Notes: a model not told the origin generated them from the sequence alone. Numbered from the stretch's first letter, positions 35,807-43,797 are shown. The stretch is DNA of 64,000 bases from an uncultured Clostridia bacterium (GCA_934754475.1 CAKVHV010000002.1:248001-312000); one strand, 5' to 3'. Numbers and translations are program-made.

Positions 35807-37357
35807 TTATGACGCAAGTGTTGGTGTTGGCTCCGCCATTAGGGAGTAATCCGAACTTTTTGAGTAGGATTGCTCTTTTTTCTTACTTTCAAACAAGATT
35901 TCGCTATCAATATCTGGTTGCTCTTTTAGTTTAAGTTGTTTAGACTCATCGCCATTAGTGTTGAAATAAATCTCGCAATAGTTATCGTAAAGAATAACTT
36001 TGTTTATAAACATATCAACAAGTCGCTGACAAGCAAGTTTGTCATTTAGGTCAATATCTTTAAAAGAACACAAGAACAAATAAATAACATTTTTATCAAG
36101 CGGTTTAATAACAAGCATTTCTCGGTTTGTTATTTTTTCTTGCAAATCTTTATTTGCTATTTCAAGTTCTCTCATTCTTTCGTTTGTTGTGCCGTTAAAA
36201 ATTCCATTTTCTATTGCACGAACAAAGTTTGCAAGTTTTTTGTTATTCTCTTGCAATTGTTTATTTAAACTTTCCAAAACTTTATCTTTTTCAATACTTT
36301 TGTTGTATGTATCTGCAAGACAAATTGAAAGTTCATTCAAATCAGTTTGATTTAAAAATTCTTTTGTGGCTTGCAAAACTATATTTTCAATATATTCTTG
36401 TGAGATAGACTTTTTATCGCAAAGGTCTTTATTCTTTTTCTTTGTAAAGCATTTGTAGTAGTTGTAAATCTTGCCCATTTTGCCTTTACCACTATCTCCA
36501 GTCATTAAACCACCACATTTGCCACAAATGAGTTTACCACTTAAAAGATAGTTGACATCGGTCTTAAAGTGTGCAGAAGTGCGTTTTGCGACTTTTAAAC
36601 GAGCATTAACTTCATCAAACACTTCTTCACTAACTATTGCAGGAAAGATATTTGTATAGCAGGTGTCGTCAGCATAAACACAACCTTTATAATTTGGATT
36701 TCTCAAAACTCTTGAAACCATATTTATTGTCCAAGGTTTGCCATAAGAGTTTTTAATTCCTTTTTCTGCAAGAAAAGTAACAATTTCTTTAATTCGCTTG
36801 CCACTATAATATTGATTGAACATATAATCACGAACAATATTTGCTTGCTCTTCGTTTATGCTAACTTTCTTGTCTTTTACATTGTAGCCATAAGGAGTTG
36901 GACCACCAGTAAATAAGCCCTTAATTCTACTTTCTTTTAAACCACGCTTTACCTTTTGAGAAAGTTCGGCAGAATAGTATTGGTTCATACCTTCAAGCAA
37001 ACTCTCAAGTATTATGCCTTCGGGAGTGTCAGGAATATTTTCCATTGCAGAAATAACTTTAACTCCATTTTGCTTTAATGTGTGTTTGTGCAAGGTTGAT
37101 TGATATTTATCTCTTGAAAATCTGTCAAATTTATATACAAGAACATACTCCCATTTTTTGTTAAAGCTGTCTTTAATCATTCGTTGGAAGTCTGGGCGAT
37201 TATCGTTTGTGCCAGTCATAGCCCTGTCGATATATTCAGCAACAATTTCATACCCATTCTTTTCAGCATATTCCTTGCAAACTCTTAATTGCCCATCAAT
37301 GCTTTGCTCTGTTTGACTATCACTAGAATATCTTGCATATATAACCGCTGGTTTCAT
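35807..37357 (-). CDS. Large serine recombinase (integrase of element B)
   Basis: 516 residues. Resolvase domain AVIYARYSSDSQTEQSIDG with catalytic Ser, FDRFSRDKYQST, Recombinase domain (GGPTPYGYNVKDKK...NPNYKGCV), zinc ribbon (LICGKCGGLM...YYKC...C) and a C-terminal coiled coil. Related to but clearly distinct from the first recombinase. The last residues, MAEPTPTLAS, are read across the attachment core into the neighbouring element. It presumably integrated element B at the same tRNA-end target. Confidence 0.93.
   Translation of the reverse strand: MKPAVIYARYSSDSQTEQSIDGQLRVCKEYAEKNGYEIVAEYIDRAMTGTNDNRPDFQRMIKDSFNKKWEYVLVYKFDRFSRDKYQSTLHKHTLKQNGVKVISAMENIPDTPEGIILESLLEGMNQYYSAELSQKVKRGLKESRIKGLFTGGPTPYGYNVKDKKVSINEEQANIVRDYMFNQYYSGKRIKEIVTFLAEKGIKNSYGKPWTINMVSRVLRNPNYKGCVYADDTCYTNIFPAIVSEEVFDEVNARLKVAKRTSAHFKTDVNYLLSGKLICGKCGGLMTGDSGKGKMGKIYNYYKCFTKKKNKDLCDKKSISQEYIENIVLQATKEFLNQTDLNELSICLADTYNKSIEKDKVLESLNKQLQENNKKLANFVRAIENGIFNGTTNERMRELEIANKDLQEKITNREMLVIKPLDKNVIYLFLCSFKDIDLNDKLACQRLVDMFINKVILYDNYCEIYFNTNGDESKQLKLKEQPDIDSEILFESKKKEQSYSKSSDYSLMAEPTPTLAS
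35831..35838 (+). repeat. Attachment site between elements A and B (tRNA-end copy 2)
   Basis: Core CTCCGCCA followed by TT, as at the tRNA end. It lies inside the 3' end of the second recombinase gene, mirroring the arrangement at 15592. Confidence 0.65.
35844..35882 (+). terminator. Terminator next to att copy 2
   Basis: GAGTAATCC and GGATTGCTC form a 9-bp stem with one mismatch, followed by a T-run on the plus strand. Confidence 0.65.
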
Positions 37358-37449
37358 AAATATTACTCCTTTATATTCTACATTATATCAAAAGTATTTA
37401 TAAAAGTCAGCCACATACAAGAAAAAAAGATAGACACACAAATCCATCT

Positions 37450-37695
37450 TTAATCTAAATTTAAATTATCTGCTAGAAAACTAGGGTCATCAATAAATTC
37501 ACTTGGCTTAATACCTAACCCATCTGAAATCATAATTATTGTTTTTAATGTTATTCCTTTAGTTCTTCGTTGCATTATGCTTTTTATAGTGGGAAATGGA
37601 ATTCCACTAAGTTGCGAAAGTTTATATTGAGTTAAATTCCTTTCTCCCATAAATTTGCATAATCTTTCAACTACAACATCATTTATAGTTTTCAT
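37450..37695 (-). CDS. Xre/Cro-family HTH regulator
   Basis: 81 residues. The helix-turn-helix is NLTQYKLSQLSGIPFPTIKS with SIMQRRTKGITLKTI after it; the tail GLGIKPSEFIDD is typical of small Cro/CI-type repressors. It is divergent from the broken membrane-protein operon, with a palindromic operator and a consensus promoter between them, so it likely represses that operon and itself. Confidence 0.88.
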   Translation of the reverse strand: MKTINDVVVERLCKFMGERNLTQYKLSQLSGIPFPTIKSIMQRRTKGITLKTIIMISDGLGIKPSEFIDDPSFLADNLNLD

Positions 37696-37751
37696 TTTGC
37701 TACCTTATTTATCATTACTTTTATAAGTTTACCCCAAAGACAGCAATAATA

Positions 37752-37804
37752 TAGGATGATATATCATTCTAATAGTTGACACATCATCCTAAATGCATTA
37801 TAAT
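37752..37804 (+). promoter_or_regulatory. Consensus promoter with Xre operators
   Basis: A perfect vegetative promoter: TTGACA (37776-37781), 17 nt, TATAAT (37799-37804). A near-perfect palindrome TAGGATGATATATCATTCTA (37752-37771) lies just upstream, and a half-site ATCATCCTA (37783-37791) lies in the spacer. The arrangement fits repression by the divergent Xre protein. Confidence 0.8.
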
Positions 37805-37845
37805 AAGATTATGCAAAATCCTATTTGAGAGTTAAGGTGTTAGAT

Positions 37846-38270
37846 ATGGAAGAAAGAATTTAGGAAATGATGTTACTCCGCAAAAGAAAACTAATAAAAA
37901 TATATGGACAATAGTCACTGTATCAGTTGTTTCATTTTTAGTGATAATTTTTGTTATTGTGGCTTTAACTCCAAGTGAAACCAAACCAAAGCTTGAAGTC
38001 TCAGGAACATCTTTATCTGTTGAATATAGTGAATATCTTGGCTATAGTGCAACAATTACTGGAGTGGCTAAAAATACATCAAATAAAAACTATTCGTATG
38101 TAAGTGTAGAATTCTCTGTTTATGATACTAACGGGAATAATCTAGGCACAGCAATAGCAAATATTAACAATTTATCTAGTGGAGATACTTGGCAATTTGA
38201 AGCTAACCTATTTAGTTTTCCAAGTTCTCGCCCAACAAGTTATAAATTAGTAGACATCACAGCATGGTAA
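37846..38270 (+). pseudogene. FxLYD-type membrane protein with an N-terminal frameshift
   Basis: ATG at 37846 has AAGGTG 6 nt upstream but stops after five codons (ATG GAA GAA AGA ATT TAG). Adding one A near 37855 restores a frame that runs through GNDVTPQKKTNKN, a membrane segment (IWTIVTVSVVSFLVIIFVIV) and an extracellular FxLYD-like domain (GVAKNTSNKNYSYVSVEFSV) to 38270. Translation might begin at GTG 37941, but that removes half the membrane anchor. It is either a real single-base deletion or an assembly error. Confidence 0.7.
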
Positions 38271-38280
38271 GGAGAGATAT

Positions 38281-38880
38281 ATGTATTTTTTAATTTATTG
38301 GTCAGTATTTTTAGTTGTATTTTTAGGAGGTTTGCTTATTGTTTTAGCAGTTCAGCACGCAAATCTTTCAAATATTAAGAAAAGGCAAGAAGAAATAAAC
38401 AACAAAGCAAATCAATCTATACAAAACACAGAGTTTAAACAAACAAAAATATTCTTTTTGAACGATTATGCAACATACAATCAAGGCAATTCTTGTAAAA
38501 AATATATTTCAATAGATAATTAAAATAAGAAAATTTGTTTAATCGACTATTCAAAAGGCAGTTTACTTATTGTTGGATTTGATGAAATATTAAATTATGA
38601 AATTTATGAAAACGGCAGTCAACAAACCATCGGTGGAAATGTCAACGGGTTTTGGTCTGGATTATTTGGAGCAGAAACAAATGGTATGTGCAAAGAATTA
38701 AAACTTATTATTAGATTAAACAAATACGATACTTCTCAAATATGTTATGAAATAATTTTTAATACAAGTTTTAACATGGGAATAAACAAATCATCATCAA
38801 CCTACAAACAATGCATTAACACACTTCAAGAAGTGGTATCATTTTTAGAAGTTGTTAAAAATGAAAATATGAAAAAATAA
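38281..38880 (+). pseudogene. Membrane protein gene interrupted by an in-frame TAA
   Basis: ATG at 38281 (AAGGAG upstream) opens a frame with an N-terminal membrane segment (LIYWSVFLVVFLGGLLIVLAV) that stops at 38521 after 80 codons. The same frame continues without break after the stop, NKKICLIDYSKGSLLIVGFD onward, to TAA at 38878-38880. Replacing one codon gives a 199-residue protein. The downstream part has a repeated beta pattern with paired Cys but no known domain. It is co-directional with the frameshifted gene, so the whole operon is decaying or sequence errors are present. Confidence 0.7.
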
Positions 38881-38888
38881 TAATATTG

Positions 38889-38921
38889 CACTCAAATATA
38901 TTCGTTATTTGGGTGTTTTTT
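38889..38921 (+). terminator. Terminator of the interrupted operon
   Basis: CACTCAAATA pairs with TATTTGGGTG (one G-U), followed by six T. Confidence 0.75.
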
Positions 38922-38954
38922 CATAATAAAAATCTCGAGCAGGATAAGGAAATT

Positions 38955-39090
38955 GGCTCAAAATTGAATTTTATACCTAAAAAAGTCCCATTTTATCGGG
39001 TTTTCCGGCGACTCAACTAAAAATGTGGTAGAATCAATTTTGAACCTGTTTCCCCAATGCTTAAACCAAGTGTGAAACCCACTTGTTTTA
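38955..39090 (+). ncRNA. Candidate structured RNA in element B
   Basis: GGCTCAAAATTGA (38955-38967) pairs with TCAATTTTGAACC (39034-39046) at 12 of 13 positions. Inside, GTCCC...GGG...GAC and CGG/CCG can pair. A terminator-like CAAGTG/CACTTG hairpin with TTTT follows at 39064-39090. No ORF lies here. The strand is inferred from that terminator. Confidence 0.4.
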
Positions 39091-39204
39091 TGTTAAAAAT
39101 ATAGTAATTTTTGCTTATTTATACTATAATAAATGTGGACTTCATAATTGAAGTCTGGATTGTAATTGGTATCACTGCTAACAAGTTTTTATATAAAAAT
39201 ATAA

Positions 39205-39447
39205 ATGCTTATGACTGATACCAAAACAAAATGTTTTGTTGATTGTGAAGAATTACAAGAGAACACAGCCAAGTTTAATTTTGAAGATAACACTTTAAAG
39301 TTAGGTAAAGCAAGTATGTCAAATCAGCAACTTAAACGAATAAGTTTAATGTTTGCAACTGACTTAAAAAACTTTGCCGAGACCTTTGGCAACTCTCAAA
39401 ATCTTACTGCAAAAGAAGTTTATACTCACTTGCAAAACAATCAATAA
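39205..39447 (+). CDS. Small protein, unknown
   Basis: 80 residues. No ribosome binding site is visible before ATG 39205 or ATG 39211. A TATAAT at 39125-39130 could be the -10. The C-terminal half is helical (LKRISLMFATDLKNFAETFG). An inverted repeat TTGGTATC / GATACCAA encloses the start region. The ORF ends just before a good terminator, which supports it being real. Confidence 0.45.
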   Translation: MLMTDTKTKCFVDCEELQENTAKFNFEDNTLKLGKASMSNQQLKRISLMFATDLKNFAETFGNSQNLTAKEVYTHLQNNQ

Positions 39448-39452
39448 AACAC

Positions 39453-39486
39453 AAAAGGAAGAAGTTTAAACTTCTTCCTTTTTTAA
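39453..39486. terminator. Bidirectional terminator
   Basis: A 30-bp perfect palindrome centred on GTTTAAAC, with arms beginning AAAAGGAAGAAG. Shared by the small ORF (+) and the DUF4062 gene (-). Confidence 0.85.
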
Positions 39487-40638
39487 TCTATAACTATCTA
39501 AAATATTTTTTGAATTATCAATAAAATCACTCAACATATCTCTATAGAGTACAGCTTTTTCTTCAAATTTTGAAATTGCAGCATTTATGTCCTTTTGATA
39601 TCCTTTTGAAGATGATAAGTTTTCAATAACTGTATCAAATCCATTTCTAAAATTAACTATTGGTTGTAATGAAGTTTCATAAACTATTGCTAACTCGGCT
39701 ATCGCTTTGATATCAGCTGAAGAGGTGAATTTATCGAAATCAAAAATTCCTTGTGCATTTTTATAAATTCTCTTCCATACATCTTTTGAACTATCATATT
39801 GATTTCCAATTTCATCTGCAAAAGCACCTAGTTTCTCAGAATATTTTTTCATTTCTATTTGGTATTGAACTGGCTTAATATTGTGATTTTTCTTAAAACT
39901 ATTTATTTTTTGAGTAAAACAGCTAGTATCTTCATTCATGATATTTATTTTGTTTGTAAAATCTTGAAGTTGAGAAGTTGCACCTTCTAAATCTTGTGTG
40001 ATTTCTACAAAACAATCCCACACACCATTTTCTCCAACCACATCATTTTTAGGTATAGCAATTTCTTCTTGATTGTCCAAACTTGTCTCGTTCTCAACCT
40101 TTAATTCATCACTCTTTTCTTTATTAATTAAATTATTTGTAATATATAAATTGAAATCAGATTTAAAAACATCATATAAAGCATCTATAGAATCAAAAGT
40201 CTTATAAAGAGAATTGCTTTCACATTTCTTTCTAAATTCATTTAATTTTGTTAATTGCTCTACATTTAGGTTTGTTAAATTTATATTTGCCGTAGTCGCA
40301 AAATATAAGAAACACTTTTTCCCTTGTTTTACAAATCTATCGATCTCTTCTTCTGCCCCAGAATTAGCAACCTTGGTTGGCGTTCCTAATCTTGTTTTAA
40401 ATATCCCAACTAAAATATCACACTTATCAACCAGTGTTTTATTGATATGTTCTTGTGCGGGTTCTCCAACATCACTATCAACATCTGTTAACCAATTTTT
40501 AACTCTAAACATCATTTGATGTCTTTCAATAGAATATTGATTAATTTCTCCAATAACTCTATTAATTGCTTCTTTTTCGTCTTGCACATCTGATGGACAA
40601 GAGACAATAATATCATAAATTGTTGTATTTGTTATCAT
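39466..40638 (-). CDS. DUF4062-domain protein, putative defence effector
   Basis: 390 residues. The N-terminal 110 residues look like DUF4062, a TIR/nucleotide-processing-like alpha/beta domain: TIYDIIVSCPSDVQDEKEAI, CDILVGIFKTRLGTP and EEEIDRFVKQGKKCFLYF. The rest is helical and probably coiled. In other proteins DUF4062 is fused to NTPase or repeat sensors; here it has only a helical partner region. ATG at 40638 is chosen (AGAGG 7 nt upstream). It is the last gene of element B. Confidence 0.72.
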   Translation of the reverse strand: MITNTTIYDIIVSCPSDVQDEKEAINRVIGEINQYSIERHQMMFRVKNWLTDVDSDVGEPAQEHINKTLVDKCDILVGIFKTRLGTPTKVANSGAEEEIDRFVKQGKKCFLYFATTANINLTNLNVEQLTKLNEFRKKCESNSLYKTFDSIDALYDVFKSDFNLYITNNLINKEKSDELKVENETSLDNQEEIAIPKNDVVGENGVWDCFVEITQDLEGATSQLQDFTNKINIMNEDTSCFTQKINSFKKNHNIKPVQYQIEMKKYSEKLGAFADEIGNQYDSSKDVWKRIYKNAQGIFDFDKFTSSADIKAIAELAIVYETSLQPIVNFRNGFDTVIENLSSSKGYQKDINAAISKFEEKAVLYRDMLSDFIDNSKNILDSYRLKKEEV

Positions 40639-40657
40639 AACCATTCCTCTTAATATC

Positions 40658-40686
40658 ATTATAGCATAAATATATACTTTCTTCAA
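40658..40686 (-). promoter_or_regulatory. Promoter of the DUF4062 gene
   Basis: On the minus strand TTGAAG (40681-40686), a 17-nt spacer and TATAAT (40658-40663) with a TGC extension. Confidence 0.7.
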
Positions 40687-40757
40687 GATATTGTGACAAC
40701 AACTTTAATCCACCTAGCACCAATATAAATTTTGGGGTTAGAATTGGATAGCGTTGA

Positions 40758-40799
40758 CTCCGCCACAATAATTAATGCCCCAAAAGTGGGGCTTTTTTG
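40758..40799 (+). repeat. Attachment-like site, right end of element B (tRNA-end copy 3) with terminator
   Basis: Core CTCCGCCA (40758-40765) is followed by a GCCCC/GGGGC hairpin (40777-40792) and a T-run. Confidence 0.6.
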
Positions 40800-40807
40800 T
40801 TTGCTTT

Positions 40808-40939
40808 GACGGAGAGTTTGCAGACTTTGTCTGCTCTATGACTTTGTCATAGCGAACTCTCGCACCGAGTGTAGTCGGGACCCCGTCAGTTAACACTGCC
40901 ACCCGACAATTTCGCTTCGCTTTAATACGAATCTCCGTC
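40808..40939. repeat. Palindrome-rich, tRNA-like mini-element
   Basis: The ends GACGGAG (40808-40814) and CTCCGTC (40933-40939) are inverted repeats. Inside, GAGAGTT (40812-40818) pairs with AACTCTC (40855-40861), enclosing two adjacent perfect hairpins: GCAGAC-TTT-GTCTGC (40820-40834) and CTATGAC-TTT-GTCATAG (40836-40852). CCGA/TCGG lies at 40865-40878. On the minus strand CGAGAGTTCG matches the T arm of tRNA-Ser. No credible protein is encoded. Confidence 0.6.
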
Positions 40940-40948
40940 TCCGCCATT
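40932..40948 (+). repeat. Attachment site, right end of island (tRNA-end copy 4)
   Basis: TCTCCGTCTCCGCCATT, identical to 15585-15601 at the tRNA 3' end. What follows is presumably the native chromosomal downstream sequence. Confidence 0.8.
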
Positions 40949-40956
40949 CCAAATTA

Positions 40957-40980
40957 AGCCCTATTTTTAGGGCTTTTTTG
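40957..40980 (+). terminator. Probable original tRNA-Ser terminator
   Basis: AGCCCT-ATTTTT-AGGGCT followed by a T-run, just after tRNA-end copy 4. Confidence 0.75.
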
Positions 40981-41025
40981 TTTTAAAAGTCACAATTTAG
41001 TAACAAAAAGTTTTATATAAATCTA

Positions 41026-41055
41026 TTAGCATTAATTTAGATAATCTGCTATAAT
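41026..41055 (+). promoter_or_regulatory. Promoter of the phosphoesterase gene
   Basis: TTAGCA (41026-41031), 18 nt, and TATAAT (41050-41055) with a TGC extension. Confidence 0.6.
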
Positions 41056-41088
41056 GTAGTTAAATAAATTAAAGAAGTGGAGAAACTT

Positions 41089-41676
41089 ATGTACTTTTTT
41101 ACTAGTGACATTCATTTAGGCGATGCTGTATCCGTCAAAGCGGACAACCGCCCATTCAAAAACGACAAACAATTTGAAAAGTTTTTGATAAAATCTTGGA
41201 ACAAACAAGCAAAAAAAGGCGACACTATTTTTGTTATTGGAGATTTGTTTGATTGTCATAGCAAAACCAACCCCTATTTTTTGAACAAACTATGGTTTGT
41301 TAAGAAGATAAAAGCAGATATTGTATTGATTATGGGAAATAACGAAGAAAAAATAATTAATTACTTTTATAGTGGAAATTTTGATGCCCTAAAAGAAATA
41401 CTTTTATCTTGCGGAATCAAAGATTTTCAAAAGAATTATTATGTTAATATTTGTAAACAAAAATTTTTTCTAACACACAAACCCAAAGACCATCATCCAA
41501 AACTTTTGACACTTTTTGGACACAGCCATAGAGCAATGGGCGTGTACAAAAGTTTTGGGTTTAATATAGGCTGTGACCTTAATCATTTTTTGTTATTTAG
41601 TGAAGAAGATATTTCTTCTCTTTTGGATGCGAAAAAGGAATACTGGGATGGCGACAACAACCTTACATTAATTTAG
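41089..41676 (+). CDS. Metallophosphoesterase
   Basis: 195 residues. Calcineurin-like metal motifs: FFTSDIHLGD, FVIGDLFDCHS, IMGNNEE (usually GNHE; here Asn-Asn), FLTHKP and LFGHSHRAM. The family cleaves phosphomono- or diesters; the substrate is unknown. ATG at 41089 is chosen (GTGGAG 7 nt upstream) over an in-frame GTG at 41077. First chromosomal gene after the island, monocistronic. The GNN replacement of the GNH metal His is worth noting. Confidence 0.85.
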   Translation: MYFFTSDIHLGDAVSVKADNRPFKNDKQFEKFLIKSWNKQAKKGDTIFVIGDLFDCHSKTNPYFLNKLWFVKKIKADIVLIMGNNEEKIINYFYSGNFDALKEILLSCGIKDFQKNYYVNICKQKFFLTHKPKDHHPKLLTLFGHSHRAMGVYKSFGFNIGCDLNHFLLFSEEDISSLLDAKKEYWDGDNNLTLI

Positions 41677-41705
41677 TTATATTCCACTAAATAACATTTA
41701 AATTA

Positions 41706-42725
41706 TCATTTCTTAATTTTTCTAACCAAAACCATTTCATCATCCATTTCTTTTAGCATTAAAGGCTCAAAGTCTTCGATTACGATTTGGGTAGAACTTT
41801 CCAATTTTTTTAATGCCTGTATAACTTCTTTGTTTAGAAGTCCACTTGATTCCATCATTGCAACATCAATTGCATCTTTTTCTCTTCCGGGGATGGTTTC
41901 AGTAAATTTCTTTATTGAATAAATGCTTTCTAACGAACACATTTTAAAAGGCTCACCGCTTGGCAAATAATATGTTTCGTTTGGATAACTTAGATTACTT
42001 TTTTCAATACTAGGAACACGTTTGAATACTTTGGGTTTTCCGTTTTCATCTTTATAGTATTCTTTTTGAATAACTTCGCCATTAAGTCCACGCTCAAAAG
42101 GGAAGAATCCCAAATGGAATTCACTATTTTTGTCATTTGCCATAATTTCGTGTGGACCACTAGGCATGCCTTTTTCACTCATAGTTTTTTGGCTGTTTTC
42201 TCTGTTGTCTTCAAAAACAAAATCTGAGTTTTCCAAAATTTCCTTGATACGTGGAATGTCTTTTTCGTTAAGAAGCAAATCTATATCGTCGTGATACCTT
42301 ATTGACTTTTGATTAGTTCTTAAATAGCATGGCAAAGCACCAACCAAAAAGTAATCTATTTGATATTTTTCTAGTTCGCTCAATAACCATGGCAATATTC
42401 TTGAAATCTTTTTGTGATTGTCTTCAATTGTCATTTTGTTAGTCTGATTGACACCTATCCACTCTTTAAATTTTTCTTCCAACTGAGAACTTTGCACAGT
42501 TGTACCCTTGATTGTAATCTTATCTAATTCTTTGATTTTCTCATAAAACACATCTGGGGATTTTCCATAAATTTTGTATAAATCCAAAACCACTTGTTTA
42601 AATGCAACCTTTGAATCCATGCCAAAATAACTATCTACTCTTTTTGAAATCATGTCGGGATTAATATCTTTGTATACCAATTGTAGTGTCTTGGCTAATT
42701 GAATTTTTTCTTCATTAGTTTCCAT
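41706..42725 (-). CDS. Nucleotidyltransferase-fold protein
   Basis: 339 residues. A helical N-terminal half is followed by a nucleotidyltransferase-like core: YFLVGALPCYLRTNQKSIRY and HDDIDLLLNEKDIPRI, with the paired acidic residues of the polymerase-beta superfamily. The C-terminal part (FKMCSLESIYSIKKF...GREKDAIDV) fits members that modify small molecules or proteins. ATG at 42725 is preferred to an in-frame GTG at 42734; the ribosome binding site is weak. The substrate is unknown. Confidence 0.7.
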   Translation of the reverse strand: METNEEKIQLAKTLQLVYKDINPDMISKRVDSYFGMDSKVAFKQVVLDLYKIYGKSPDVFYEKIKELDKITIKGTTVQSSQLEEKFKEWIGVNQTNKMTIEDNHKKISRILPWLLSELEKYQIDYFLVGALPCYLRTNQKSIRYHDDIDLLLNEKDIPRIKEILENSDFVFEDNRENSQKTMSEKGMPSGPHEIMANDKNSEFHLGFFPFERGLNGEVIQKEYYKDENGKPKVFKRVPSIEKSNLSYPNETYYLPSGEPFKMCSLESIYSIKKFTETIPGREKDAIDVAMMESSGLLNKEVIQALKKLESSTQIVIEDFEPLMLKEMDDEMVLVRKIKK

Positions 42726-42734
42726 TTTATGCAC

Positions 42735-43012
42735 CGCTCAATTTTATTTATTTTTTATATCTCATTTTGAGACTATACAATTTTAAATTTTTAAAATTAA
42801 AACTTCATAACTAACTTATAAATAACTTAGACTCAATTTGTTTGTTAATAAGCATTTTAAATTCCAATACAATAGCGAATTAATTTGTTTTAATATTTTA
42901 ATTGTACCATATTTCAAAGAATGTTGCAAATACTTAAAAAGATATGTATTAAAATAGGCATATTCAAGACTTTTTTCGTAAATCTCCCACATAGTATATT
43001 CAAAAATCAGTA
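42735..43012. other. AT-rich divergent intergenic region
   Basis: It lies between the nucleotidyltransferase gene (-) and the next plus-strand gene. No credible ORF or RNA fold is seen apart from the promoter at its right end. Confidence 0.5.
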
Positions 43013-43041
43013 TTGACAATGCTTGTATTCAATGATAAAAT
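43013..43041 (+). promoter_or_regulatory. Strong promoter
   Basis: TTGACA (43013-43018), 17 nt, TAAAAT (43036-43041). It drives the gene at 43067. Confidence 0.75.
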
Positions 43042-43066
43042 CTATGTATCATTATGGGAGAATAAT

Positions 43067-43777
43067 ATGAATACTGAAAGAATACAAGAATTAATTGAAA
43101 AATACAATTTATTAACTAGAGAGATTTCTAACTTTAACGCAGACACAATTAAACCATCTTCAAACCACGAAGTTAGTTACAAAAGATATTTGAATCAATA
43201 TGCAAAAAATAGAGATAGACTTCTAAGACAAAGAAAACCAATTGAAATAGAACTAGAGAAAAACCAGGATTTGTTTAATACAACTTTTGGCGAATTTGTC
43301 TTAGTTCTAAAAAATAGACTTTTGGAATTATATCCAAACTTAAACATGGAGTTTGATTTTGAAGAAAGTGGGATGTTCTCACCATCACTTAACAAAGAAA
43401 CTTTCTCGCTATACCACGGAACTTCGACTACGGCTGATTACACTGGAAACATTTCGGCAGTTATTCATTTAGGAGATGACCTTCCAGATGTTGAGTTAGG
43501 AAAAATTGGTTCATTTAGAACTCAAAAAGAAAAACCTTATAATTTTGATAATATTAAAAACAATCGAATAACTCATAGCGAATCGACACCAAGTATAAAA
43601 GAAGAATATGAGAATGTCCAAATGAATCTTTTAAAATTATATCTCCTATATGACCCATTTGATTCAATCGAACAACAAGTTATAAAAAACAATAATAATC
43701 CAGTAGGACAAAAATTTAAACAAGCCTGCTATGATGTAATCGAAAGAAACATAAAATTCAAACAACAAGAGATGTAA
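43067..43777 (+). CDS. Hypothetical protein
   Basis: 236 residues from ATG at 43067 (GGGAG upstream). The N-terminal 90 residues are helical and coiled-coil-like (MNTERIQELIEKYNLLTREI). The C-terminal half carries a Ser/Thr-rich stretch (FSLYHGTSTTADYTGN) and a final helical region. No family is recognised. It has a strong promoter and terminator, so it is probably well expressed. Confidence 0.65.
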   Translation: MNTERIQELIEKYNLLTREISNFNADTIKPSSNHEVSYKRYLNQYAKNRDRLLRQRKPIEIELEKNQDLFNTTFGEFVLVLKNRLLELYPNLNMEFDFEESGMFSPSLNKETFSLYHGTSTTADYTGNISAVIHLGDDLPDVELGKIGSFRTQKEKPYNFDNIKNNRITHSESTPSIKEEYENVQMNLLKLYLLYDPFDSIEQQVIKNNNNPVGQKFKQACYDVIERNIKFKQQEM

Positions 43778-43797
43778 AAAAAAAATTAATAACAAAT

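Noticed and set aside
38955..39090. Retron ncRNA
   Set aside because: No reverse transcriptase gene nearby.
15600..40946. CRISPR array or insertion sequence in the island
   Set aside because: No regularly spaced repeats and no DDE, TnpB or IS transposase. The mobile functions seen are the two serine recombinases.
40738..40947. 69-residue ORF starting MAETEIR on the minus strand
   Set aside because: It begins inside the tRNA-end copy and runs through perfect palindromes and a terminator. This is the usual false ORF antisense to a tRNA end.
42816..43019. 67-residue minus-strand ORF
   Set aside because: AT-rich, no ribosome binding site, and overlaps the promoter of the next gene.
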